A stretch of DNA of 17,506 nucleotides, taken from positions 1 through 17,506 of the forward strand of contig JAEUVI010000534.1 of assembly GCA_016787105.1 (NCBI GenBank), read 5' to 3'. Source of the DNA: Chitinophagaceae bacterium. Lineage in GTDB: Bacteria > Bacteroidota > Bacteroidia > Chitinophagales > Chitinophagaceae. This document shows, in pieces, positions 1 through 7,019 of this stretch. Numbering within the stretch: the stretch's first letter is position 1; each line of letters starts with the position of its first letter. The translations under genes and the position numbers were made by a program. The notes under the pieces were generated by a model. That model was not told where the DNA came from and did no database searches. It saw only the letters and a program-made list of their open reading frames with translations.

Positions 1-2384
1 ACTACCTGCTCCCCTTCTCCTTTGCAGGTATCGCAGCGGCCACCATCTACGTTAAACGAAAAATGTTTGGGCAAAAAGCCGCGCATCTTACTCAATGGTT
101 GCTTCGCAAATAAATCACGTATTTCATCATACGCTTTTATATATGTTACCGGGTTGCTCCGGCTTGATTTACCTATCGGGTTCTGATCCACCAGCTCGAT
201 TTGCGAAATGCTTTCAATATCGCCTGTTATCGCTTTATGAAAACCAATCTTATCCGCAATCTCTCCTTTTATCTTTTTAAGCGCAGGATATAATATTTGT
301 TTTACCAAAGTTGTTTTGCCGCTACCGCTTACGCCACTTACAACGCATAATACATTCAGCGGAAACTGTACAGTAATATCCTTAAGGTTATGTTGCCTCG
401 CTCCTTCTACCGTTATTGATTGATTCCATTTGCGTAATGTCTTGGGTGTTTCAATCTTCAATTGACCGGATAAATATTTTCCGGTAAGGCTCATTTCATT
501 TGAAATGATTTCATCATAATTGCCCTCCGCCACCAACTCACCACCCAAATGAGAAGCTAGTGGTCCCATATCTATTATATGATCTGCCTCCCGCATCATC
601 ATTTCATCATGCTCCACTACAACTACAGTATTGTTTAAATCACGCAATTCCTTTAATACACGAATCAGGTTGGCAGTATCTCTTGAATGCAAACCAATAG
701 ATGGCTCATCCAATATATATAATGAGTTTGTAAGATTACTACCGAGGCTTCTTGTCAATTGTATCCGCTGACTTTCACCTCCGCTCAATGTATTGGCAAG
801 CCTGTTGATGGTTAAATAACCGAGACCTACATTTAATAATATATCAAGCCTGTGATTAATTTCTATCAGAATGCGCTTTGCAACTTCCTTGTCATAGTCA
901 CTTATTTTACTTTCAAGTTCATTAAACCATTTTTTCAAATCCCGAACAGGCAGCTCACTTATTTCACCAATATTTTTATCATTCACTTTTACATACAAGG
1001 CTTCTTTGCGCAGGCGATACCCTTTGCAATCGGGGCATTGCGTACGACCACGATAGCGGCTTAACAATACACGGTATTGAACTTTATATAAATTCTGTTC
1101 TACTTCCTTAAAAAAAGCATTGATACCAAGTGCATGTTCATTGCCTTCCCACAATACCTCGTATTGCTTGCTGGTAAGATCTGCAATCGGCTTGTGGATC
1201 GGGAAGTTAAATTTCTTCGCGCCTTTTATAAACTGTTCCCGCCACCAGCCAAGCTTCTCACCTTTCCACGGAGCTACAGCACCATCATATACGCTCAATC
1301 TTCTGTCTGGAATTACCAATTCACTATCTATACCGAGTACCTGGGAAAATCCTTCGCAGGTAGGGCATGCACCAAAAGGATTATTAAATGAAAATAAATT
1401 CGGAACGGGTTCTTCAAATTGTATACCGTCCATCTCGAAGCGATTGTTGAAATGCAATAAAGGGTTGTGAGTTGTAAGCCGTGAGTTGCCTGAGTCTGTT
1501 TTTTTACTTTTTACTTTTTCCTTTTTACTTTCTGCTTCCTGCTGCTCACTCGTCACCTGAACATACACATCACCTTCTCCTTCATAAAATGCCGTACCTA
1601 CTGAATCACCGAGACGATGAATATCATCTTCATCAAAATCTTTGACAACAATCCTATCTACTAATATATATGTAGCCGTTTTCTGATTTTTGGTTTCTAG
1701 TTTTGCCTTTAGATCTTTATCGCTCAATTCCAGTAATTCTTCAATACGTTGTGGCTCTAAAGCACCTTCCTCGTTCCCGTCTAAACGGGATGGGGAAGCT
1801 ATTCTTGAAAATCCTTTTTGTACCAGAATATTAAGTTCTTCTTTTAAATCCCGGTTTTTATGTTTCTTAAAAAGAGCGAGTATAAAGACTTTATCACCCG
1901 CTTTCAATTGCTGTATTGCTTTTACCACATCTGTTACATCATCCTTCTTTACCTGGTTGCCGGAAACGGGTGAAATTGTTTTACCAATCCTTGCATATAA
2001 GAGGCGTAAGTAGTCATACAATTCTGTCATACTACCTACAGTACTACGTGGTGTTCGCGTTATAACCTTCTGTTCAATGGCAATTGCCGGACAAAGCCCT
2101 TTTATAAAATCCACGTCCGGCTTGTTCATGCGGTTCAGAAACTGGCGGGCATAAGCACTAAGGCTTTCCGCATAGCGGCGCTGCCCTTCAGCATATAATG
2201 TATCAATCGTAAGTGAAGACTTGCCTGAACCAGAAACACCAGTTACCACCACTAGTTTATTTCTTGGAATTTCCACATCAACGTTCTTCAGGTTGTGGAC
2301 CCGGGCACCCTTGATATAGATATTATTTGTGGTTTTTACGGTCGGCTTTACCTGGGATTTTTCCTCAATTATTATCTTTTCCAT
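1..2384 (-). CDS. uvrA: UvrA, excinuclease ABC subunit A (3' end cut off by the window)
   Basis: DNA-damage recognition ATPase of nucleotide excision repair; it loads UvrB at lesions in the cytoplasm. I translated the reverse strand from the ATG at 2384: 794 codons stay open to the window edge. Visible in order: Walker A GVSGSGKSS (residues about 49-57), a CPTC pair (about 339), a CPDC pair (about 449), ABC signature LSGGESQR (about 533), Walker B ILDEPSIGLH (about 558), second Walker A GVSGSGKTT (about 684), and CDTCKGEG of the C-terminal zinc finger where the window ends. The second signature and Walker B lie outside; UvrA is usually about 940 residues. Two oddities: residues 276-307 are encoded by 7-bp repeat DNA, and the first CxxC pair of the E. 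coli zinc finger is absent (FEMDGIQFEEP stands there). No Shine-Dalgarno precedes the ATG. It diverges from the sigma-factor gene. The family call is certain. Confidence 0.97.
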   Translation of the reverse strand, partial: MEKIIIEEKSQVKPTVKTTNNIYIKGARVHNLKNVDVEIPRNKLVVVTGVSGSGKSSLTIDTLYAEGQRRYAESLSAYARQFLNRMNKPDVDFIKGLCPAIAIEQKVITRTPRSTVGSMTELYDYLRLLYARIGKTISPVSGNQVKKDDVTDVVKAIQQLKAGDKVFILALFKKHKNRDLKEELNILVQKGFSRIASPSRLDGNEEGALEPQRIEELLELSDKDLKAKLETKNQKTATYILVDRIVVKDFDEDDIHRLGDSVGTAFYEGEGDVYVQVTSEQQEAESKKEKVKSKKTDSGNSRLTTHNPLLHFNNRFEMDGIQFEEPVPNLFSFNNPFGACPTCEGFSQVLGIDSELVIPDRRLSVYDGAVAPWKGEKLGWWREQFIKGAKKFNFPIHKPIADLTSKQYEVLWEGNEHALGINAFFKEVEQNLYKVQYRVLLSRYRGRTQCPDCKGYRLRKEALYVKVNDKNIGEISELPVRDLKKWFNELESKISDYDKEVAKRILIEINHRLDILLNVGLGYLTINRLANTLSGGESQRIQLTRSLGSNLTNSLYILDEPSIGLHSRDTANLIRVLKELRDLNNTVVVVEHDEMMMREADHIIDMGPLASHLGGELVAEGNYDEIISNEMSLTGKYLSGQLKIETPKTLRKWNQSITVEGARQHNLKDITVQFPLNVLCVVSGVSGSGKTTLVKQILYPALKKIKGEIADKIGFHKAITGDIESISQIELVDQNPIGKSSRSNPVTYIKAYDEIRDLFAKQPLSKMRGFLPKHFSFNVDGGRCDTCKGEGEQV
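1464..1559. repeat. 7-bp-periodic repeat tract inside uvrA
   Basis: The plus strand reads as consecutive 7-mers: GTTGTGA, GTTGTAA, GCCGTGA, GTTGCCT, GAGTCTG, then from 1501 TTTTTAC, TTTTTAC, TTTTTCC, TTTTTAC, then TTTCTGC, TTCCTGC, TGCTCAC, TCGTCAC. On the coding strand it gives a Lys/Ser/Glu/Gln-rich linker (residues about 276-307) just before the conserved segment leading to CPTC. It resembles intergenic repeat DNA rather than UvrA sequence. The periodicity is directly visible; calling it an insertion is inference. Confidence 0.75.
1775..1790. repeat. Small perfect hairpin within uvrA coding sequence
   Basis: TCCCGT, loop CTAA, ACGGGA forms a perfect 6-bp stem. It encodes part of ASPSRLDGNEEG (residues about 196-207), a stretch that does not fit the short beta-hairpin I expect here in UvrA. 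It could be a second small repeat insertion or chance. Confidence 0.4.
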
Positions 2385-2396
2385 TTTTCGCGTAAG

Positions 2397-2404
2397 CAAA
2401 TGTA
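2397..2404 (-). promoter_or_regulatory. Candidate -7 box of uvrA
   Basis: On the reverse strand this reads TACATTTG, an exact match to the Bacteroidota -7 consensus TAnnTTTG, 12 bases before the uvrA ATG. No good -33 TTTG lies at the expected distance, and the leader would be only a few bases, so this is tentative. Confidence 0.35.
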
Positions 2405-2456
2405 AACCCTTAACAGCACTTAATTTGCGCCGATCCTTAACAGTTTTTTAAGGTGT

Positions 2457-2486
2457 TTTGCCCAACCGTGTGGCAATAAATATTTG
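2457..2486 (+). promoter_or_regulatory. Candidate promoter of the sigma-factor gene
   Basis: TTTG at 2457-2460 is followed after 18 bases by AATATTTG at 2479-2486, seven of eight matches to TAnnTTTG. If used, it leaves an untranslated leader of about 150 bases before the ATG at 2640. No other candidate in the spacer matched as well. Confidence 0.4.
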
Positions 2487-2631
2487 TCTGGTTCAGAAAA
2501 AGGCATATTTTTAAATCCTGAATCAAAACAAATAAACCGCCAAAATTAATCTCGCCTATAAGTATCACTTCTACTTAATTCTCACAATCCAAGAAAACCA
2601 AAACCAATATCTCTGAACACCTAAACCATTA

Positions 2632-2636
2632 AGGAG
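2632..2636 (+). promoter_or_regulatory. Ribosome binding site of the sigma-factor gene
   Basis: AGGAG three bases before the ATG at 2640. It supports this start and is stronger than what precedes most genes in the window. Confidence 0.65.
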
Positions 2637-2639
2637 TTT

Positions 2640-3221
2640 ATGAAAACCTTTATCAAAAAAACAGACCACGAATTAATCAATCTCTTCGGAGAAGGAAACT
2701 TTGATGCCCTTGAAGCCTTAGTGCTCCGGCATAAAGACAAGTTGTACACTTCCATCCTCTTTCTTGTTAAAGACAAATATCTGGCCGAAGATATCTTCCA
2801 GGATGTTTTTATCAGAATAATTGACACTTTAAGAGGTGGTCGCTACACTGAAGAAGGAAAATTCTTACCCTGGGCTATGCGTATCGCACACAATCTATGT
2901 GTTGACCATTTCCGCAAGGTAAAACGTACCCCTACTATTAAAACGGGTGACGACAAAGATATTTTCGAAGTTCTCAACTTCACTGAAGATGGCGTAGACG
3001 TTCGTATGATGAAACGCCAGAGCTATGATCGTGTTAGGGAAATGCTGGAACGCCTTCCTGAAGATCAGCGCGAAGTGATTATCCTGCGCCACTATGCGGA
3101 TATGAGCTTTAAAGAAATAGCTTCAGTTACAAATTGCAGCATTAATACAGCGTTGGGCCGTATGCGCTATGGTCTTATTAACCTTCGCAAAATGATGGTG
3201 CAAAAACAAATAGCATTATAA
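2640..3221 (+). CDS. ECF-type RNA polymerase sigma factor (sigma-70 family)
   Basis: Alternative sigma factor of 193 residues that would direct RNA polymerase to its own promoter set. Region 2 spans about residues 24-97 (LAEDIFQDVFIRI, then FLPWAMRIAHNLCVDHFRK, the core-binding and -10-recognition helices). Region 4 spans about 130-186 (LERLPEDQREVIILRHY followed by the helix-turn-helix FKEIASVTNCSINTALGRMR). Regions 1.1 and 3 are absent, as usual for ECF factors. The start is supported by AGGAG. No anti-sigma (FecR-like or zinc-binding) gene is adjacent: uvrA diverges upstream, and a 407-bp spacer with a terminator follows. Control is therefore probably transcriptional or through an unlinked partner. 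Family certain; regulon unknown. Confidence 0.93.
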   Translation: MKTFIKKTDHELINLFGEGNFDALEALVLRHKDKLYTSILFLVKDKYLAEDIFQDVFIRIIDTLRGGRYTEEGKFLPWAMRIAHNLCVDHFRKVKRTPTIKTGDDKDIFEVLNFTEDGVDVRMMKRQSYDRVREMLERLPEDQREVIILRHYADMSFKEIASVTNCSINTALGRMRYGLINLRKMMVQKQIAL

Positions 3222-3628
3222 TAACACCATTTTCTTCTGCAGGAAGAAAGCTAACCAATTAACAGTTTGTCATTCTGTATCTCCCGGTGGAGATCGGAAG
3301 TCAGGTATACATAAAAATATAACTGGTTTATTGAACCGCCAGGCTGATACAGGGTGACACCAAATTGAAAAACCCCGGACTTTTGTTCGGGGTTTTTCAA
3401 TTGTCTGAACCGGGATTAATTGTATTGAATGGATTGTGGGGAGATTGAAGAAGAGTGCTATAAAATTAATTTGATGCTATATTCTTAGAACTTTATCCCA
3501 TAATTAAATAGATATAACCGGTAAGGCAGGAAGATGAAAAGAAAAGATGAATATGCTATTTTACCGTTTTATTGTCTTCCCGGTAAAACCCATAAGGCAA
3601 TAAAAAAAGGACGAGCAATCGTTTAACT
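3222..3628. other. Gene-poor spacer between convergent sigma factor and dsbD
   Basis: 407 bases with no convincing gene. It holds a weak hairpin just after the sigma gene (TTTCTTC/GAAGAAA, 3231-3249), a perfect 6-bp stem with CGGT loop (3279-3294), the strong terminator at 3363-3402, and an inverted repeat TTTTACCG/CGGTAAAA (3559-3566 and 3581-3588) near the end of dsbD. A 30-codon frame at 3534-3626 is noted separately as doubtful. Confidence 0.6.
3363..3402. terminator. Strong bidirectional intrinsic terminator
   Basis: AATTGAAAAACCCCG pairs perfectly with CGGGGTTTTTCAATT: 15 base pairs, a 10-base loop, a GC core and a T run on either strand. It lies between convergent genes, 141 bases past the sigma factor stop and 226 past that of dsbD, so it can end both transcripts. 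Confidence 0.85.
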
Positions 3629-5587
3629 CTACTTATTCGTCTTTCGGAAAGCCTCTAATCCGCATTGCAGCCAGGCGGCAAACTCTGCGGCATCAGGTGT
3701 ATAGTATTTTGTTTTTGTCAAAGCAATCTGATCAGCATTGATAATAGCATATTGCGGTTGTGAAGTAGCACCAAAATTTTCTGTCTGAAATGTCGCCCAC
3801 TTATCGCCTACTGTTACTATTTCCTTTTGTGTACCTGCCGAAGTAGTGATAACAGTTTGCTCTGTTAACGGCAGGTTTCTTCGTTCATCAACGTATAGCG
3901 AAACAACAACGAATTCATGCTTCATCAGGCTGTCTACTTCCGGGCTTGTCCATACACTCTCTTCCATTTTCCGGCAATTCACACAGGCCCATCCTGTAAA
4001 ATCAATCAAGACCGGTTTGTTTTCTTTTCTGGCTTTTTCCAGCGCTTCAGTATATTCATTTTCCAATGGCTTGAATCCACGTTTACAGTTTACAGGATTT
4101 TCAAACATGCTATAGCAAAGTGGTGGAGGAAACCCGCTGATTAATTTCAGGTTGGCATATTTCGTATTGGTAACACCCGGTGCCAGATATAATGTAATAG
4201 CGCCAAATAATGCAATGAACACGATTCTTGTGACGGAATATTTTTTTACCGGCGACGAATGCCCAATTCTAAGTATTCCCAATAAATAAAGCGTTGTGAG
4301 TAATCCAACAACTACCCAGATAGCAATGAATATTTCCCTTTTCAAAAAACCCCATTGCTTTACCAGGTCAGCATTCGAAAGGAACTTAACAGCCAATGCA
4401 ATTTCTACAAATCCTAATACCACTTTTACATCTGTCATCCATCCGCCGGATTTTGGTAAAGATTTTAACCAATTAGGAAACATTGCAAACAATGCAAAAG
4501 GCAAGCCCAAGGCTAATCCGAAACCAGCTGCACCTGCAGTTAACGGCCACGCTCCCTGGTCAGCTACGCCAACCAGCAAAGTTCCCAGTATCGGGCCTGT
4601 ACAGGAAAAAGAAACGATGGCGAGTGTAGCAGCCATGAAAAAAATGCCTCCTATATTTCCCAAACCTGATTTGGAGTCCATTTTATTAGCCAACCCTGAA
4701 GGCAATCCTATTTCAAATAAACCAAAAAACGATAACGCGAAAAACACAAAGACAAAAAAGAAAAAAATATTCAGCCACACATTGGTTGAAATATTATTGA
4801 ATATCTCCGGACTTATCGCCTTATCCGCCACATGAAATGGTACCGTGATAAGAATATAAATCAGGAAAATAAATAACCCATACAGTATCGCATTCGTAAT
4901 ACCCTTGCCGCTCGACTGTGATTTTTTAGTAAAAAAAGTAACTGTTACAGGAATCATTGGGAATACGCAAGGCGTGAGTAATGCAATCAACCCACCGAGA
5001 AAGCCCAAAAGAAAAATAGTAAATGCGCTTCTGCCGGTTGTACCATCATCACCACAATCATTCACCGGTTTTTTTATATTGATTGATGATACACGTATTT
5101 CTGTTTTTGATTCTACGCCACCTTCCAACGTTACTGTAAAAGGAAATTGCGCCGGGTAAAACTCTTCTCCTTTACCATAGGAATAATTCAAAACTCCCCT
5201 CAATTGCGCCGGCACTTTACCAGTTATTGAAATACCCGCTTTCCATTCGCTTTGCTCTTCATACACCTTTACAGGTATATTATCGAATATTTCAACCTTG
5301 ATTGTTTTTGAAACACCGCTCTCAACAAAAGGACCTTCATGTACAATACTCGAATCAGGAAATTCAACACCTGCCACTTTCACTTCATTCAATACCTGGT
5401 TGGGGGCATACAATTGCCATTCTCCTGCATCTTCGGCAGTAAATGTTATTTCATATTTTCCTTCACCTTTCTTTTGTGCAGATGCCTTCCATTTATACAC
5501 CAGCGATGCGGAATCCTGCGAATAAGCAATAGCGAAACAAAAAAGAAATACAACTATAAATGTGCTAAAGCGTGCAATACGATTCAT
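3629..5587 (-). CDS. dsbD: DsbD-type thiol:disulfide interchange protein
   Basis: Inner-membrane reductase, 652 residues, that carries electrons from cytoplasmic thioredoxin to periplasmic thiol partners. Order: signal peptide (about 1-23); N-terminal alpha domain (about 27-165, with GEWQLY); transmembrane core (about 187-470) with the two membrane cysteines in LLTPCVFP (C207) and SFSCTGP (C329); and a C-terminal thioredoxin-like gamma domain with WACVNC (C535, C538). The alpha domain lacks the redox cysteines: where E. coli has C-x5-C, this protein has Y137 and F143 (YSYGKGEEFYP). Two further cysteines (C491, C501) lie in the linker before the gamma domain. The gene follows the small DsbD-alpha paralog by 70 bases, with a terminator-like hairpin between them ending about 22 bases before this ATG. 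Last gene of the minus-strand block. Family certain; direct partner inferred. Confidence 0.93.
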   Translation of the reverse strand: MNRIARFSTFIVVFLFCFAIAYSQDSASLVYKWKASAQKKGEGKYEITFTAEDAGEWQLYAPNQVLNEVKVAGVEFPDSSIVHEGPFVESGVSKTIKVEIFDNIPVKVYEEQSEWKAGISITGKVPAQLRGVLNYSYGKGEEFYPAQFPFTVTLEGGVESKTEIRVSSINIKKPVNDCGDDGTTGRSAFTIFLLGFLGGLIALLTPCVFPMIPVTVTFFTKKSQSSGKGITNAILYGLFIFLIYILITVPFHVADKAISPEIFNNISTNVWLNIFFFFVFVFFALSFFGLFEIGLPSGLANKMDSKSGLGNIGGIFFMAATLAIVSFSCTGPILGTLLVGVADQGAWPLTAGAAGFGLALGLPFALFAMFPNWLKSLPKSGGWMTDVKVVLGFVEIALAVKFLSNADLVKQWGFLKREIFIAIWVVVGLLTTLYLLGILRIGHSSPVKKYSVTRIVFIALFGAITLYLAPGVTNTKYANLKLISGFPPPLCYSMFENPVNCKRGFKPLENEYTEALEKARKENKPVLIDFTGWACVNCRKMEESVWTSPEVDSLMKHEFVVVSLYVDERRNLPLTEQTVITTSAGTQKEIVTVGDKWATFQTENFGATSQPQYAIINADQIALTKTKYYTPDAAEFAAWLQCGLEAFRKTNK

Positions 5588-5609
5588 CCGAATGAAATTA
5601 AAAAAATAA

Positions 5610-5634
5610 AACGGGTTATTGATAATAACCCGTT
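5610..5634 (-). terminator. Intrinsic terminator or attenuator between the DsbD-alpha gene and dsbD
   Basis: AACGGGTTATT, loop GAT, AATAACCCGTT is a perfect 11-bp stem. Read on the minus strand it is followed by a T-rich run (TTTATTTTTTTAATTT). It lies 23 bases after the small gene's stop and 22 bases before the dsbD ATG, leaving little room for a separate dsbD promoter below it. Partial read-through would give more of the small protein than of DsbD. Confidence 0.8.
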
Positions 5635-5657
5635 ATACAAAATTATTTATGTATGGT

Positions 5658-6113
5658 TCAGTTTACCGGTACACTGAAACTGACTTTCTTTGGCGGAAGG
5701 CATTTTTTATCATCACATGTCTGAAACTCTACAGTACCAGTAATATTGGTTTTCGCTTTTCCTTTCAGCTTTACTACCTGTACAAAATCTACGCTACCCG
5801 CGTATTGATTGGCTGATACACCCAGCCTTGCATCATGAAACTTTTCCATTTTACCCGTTTCTTTCACTTTGCCATCCAGCTTTACCAGTGGATTTGCCAC
5901 GAATTTTATATCCGTTGGATTTACAACCGCATCATCCGGCTGTACCTGTGAATATAAATGCCAGCCCGATTGCACCGTTGCTGTCAGGTGCACTTCATAT
6001 GTTTTATCCGCTGTTTTTTTTGCAGTAAAAGTCCAGCTTACCGGGTTCGGAGCCTGTGCATTTGAAAAAATAAAAGAGAATAAAATGAGAGATGAAAACA
6101 ACAATTTCTTCAT
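5658..6113 (-). CDS. Secreted stand-alone DsbD alpha-domain protein
   Basis: A 151-residue exported protein consisting only of a signal peptide (about 1-19, ending SNAQ) and one domain resembling the N-terminal alpha domain of DsbD. GWHLYS (about 50-55) matches GEWQLY in the DsbD encoded next door. Near the C-terminus, TCDDKKCLPP puts cysteines at 133 and 138, a C-x4-C-x-PP version of the E. coli C-x5-C-x-PP redox pair. In the DsbD family the alpha domain takes electrons from the gamma domain and reduces periplasmic targets such as DsbC or cytochrome-maturation proteins. I infer this protein supplies the cysteines missing from the fused alpha domain of its neighbour. The ATG directly precedes a normal signal peptide (KKLLFSSLILFSFIFS). 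Domain call firm; partner and substrates inferred. Confidence 0.85.
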   Translation of the reverse strand: MKKLLFSSLILFSFIFSNAQAPNPVSWTFTAKKTADKTYEVHLTATVQSGWHLYSQVQPDDAVVNPTDIKFVANPLVKLDGKVKETGKMEKFHDARLGVSANQYAGSVDFVQVVKLKGKAKTNITGTVEFQTCDDKKCLPPKKVSFSVPVN

Positions 6114-6214
6114 GACATATATTTTACTATTCGTACGGTAAAATTGCTCCTTTTAGATGATTCTAAACTGTTAATTGTTGCATGGTTTATCAACGAACCT
6201 GCCATTAAACAAGC

Positions 6215-6238
6215 AAAATCAATAAACTAATTGATTTT
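6215..6238. terminator. AT-rich hairpin downstream of purQ
   Basis: AAAATCAAT, loop AAACTA, ATTGATTTT forms a perfect 9-bp stem 15 bases past the purQ stop. The stem is AT-rich and lacks a following T tract outside itself, so it is at best a weak terminator. Confidence 0.35.
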
Positions 6239-6252
6239 CAATAACAGTTTCT

Positions 6253-6927
6253 TCAGGAAACCAATTGTTCGGCCATCACAAGCGTTTGAATTATCTCCCG
6301 TCCATCTGTATTTCCCAGCACTTCTGAGCAGGCTCTCTCCGGGTGTGGCATCATTCCAAACACATTACGGCTGGCATTGCATATGCCTGCTATATTACGC
6401 ATAGCGCCATTGGGATTACCAACTTCATTGATATTGCCATATTCGTCGCAGTATTTATAAATAACCTGGTTGTTTTTTTCAAGTACATCCAGTGTCTTTT
6501 CGTCCGCATAATAGCGGCCTTCTCCATGAGCAATAGGAATTTTATAAATTTTGCCGGTATCGTTAGTCAGAAATACATTTTTGCAAATAAACTGCTGGTT
6601 TGCGTTACGTAAAACAGCGCCAGGCAATAAATGTGATTCGCAAAGGATCTGGAAACCATTACATACGCCAAACACCTTTCCCCCCTTATTTGCAAATTCT
6701 ATTACACTTTGCATCATTGGGCTGAAACGGGCGATAGCACCACAACGCAGGTAATCGCCATATGAAAAACCACCGGGAAGAACAATACAGTCTTCTGTAT
6801 TGAACCGGCTCAAATCTTTTTCCTTATGCCAGAGCATTATCACTTCTTGGTCGAGGTCATACTTCAAAGCATCATACATATCCCTGTCACAGTTGGAACC
6901 CGGAAAAACAACAACGCCAAATTTCAT
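6253..6927 (-). CDS. purQ: Phosphoribosylformylglycinamidine synthase subunit PurQ
   Basis: Glutaminase subunit, 224 residues, of the FGAM synthase complex (step 4 of purine synthesis). It releases ammonia from glutamine and passes it to PurL. It is a class I glutamine amidotransferase: N-terminal FPGSNCDRD, oxyanion-strand VLPGGFSYGDYLR, nucleophile C89 in GVCNGFQIL, and H195 and E197 in MPHPERA. Length matches stand-alone PurQ. A separate PurQ implies the small-type PurL/PurQ/PurS enzyme rather than the fused long PurL found in many bacteria. Neither purL nor purS lies in this window. It sits 92 bases after the membrane-protein gene on the same strand. The reverse-strand TACATTTC at 6953-6946 is a near match to a -7 box but has no clear -33 partner. 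Identity is secure. Confidence 0.96.
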   Translation of the reverse strand: MKFGVVVFPGSNCDRDMYDALKYDLDQEVIMLWHKEKDLSRFNTEDCIVLPGGFSYGDYLRCGAIARFSPMMQSVIEFANKGGKVFGVCNGFQILCESHLLPGAVLRNANQQFICKNVFLTNDTGKIYKIPIAHGEGRYYADEKTLDVLEKNNQVIYKYCDEYGNINEVGNPNGAMRNIAGICNASRNVFGMMPHPERACSEVLGNTDGREIIQTLVMAEQLVS

Positions 6928-7019
6928 AATCTGTATTTTGATGTAGAAATGTAAAGGTAAATCAAGACAGGGAAGTTTGCCGGTGAAATCATAAACATTT
7001 AATCCCCGCGCATTGACAT

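Noticed and set aside
1120..1470. Open plus-strand frame of 116 codons inside uvrA
   Set aside because: It lies wholly antisense to conserved UvrA motifs and has no recognisable product; the same holds for the other frames opposite uvrA, dsbD, purQ, the 508-residue gene and the protease.
2435..2453. CCTTAA/TTAAGG hairpin upstream of the sigma factor as a terminator or riboswitch
   Set aside because: Six pairs, mostly A-T, with no further structure; probably chance in AT-rich DNA.
3559..3588. TTTTACCG/CGGTAAAA inverted repeat as the dsbD terminator
   Set aside because: The loop is 14 bases and no T tract follows on the minus strand; the 15-bp terminator at 3363-3402 is far better.
6165..6250. 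AAACTGTTA/TAACAGTTT inverted repeat flanking the purQ downstream spacer
   Set aside because: Nine-base arms 68 bases apart with no insertion-like content between them; likely chance.
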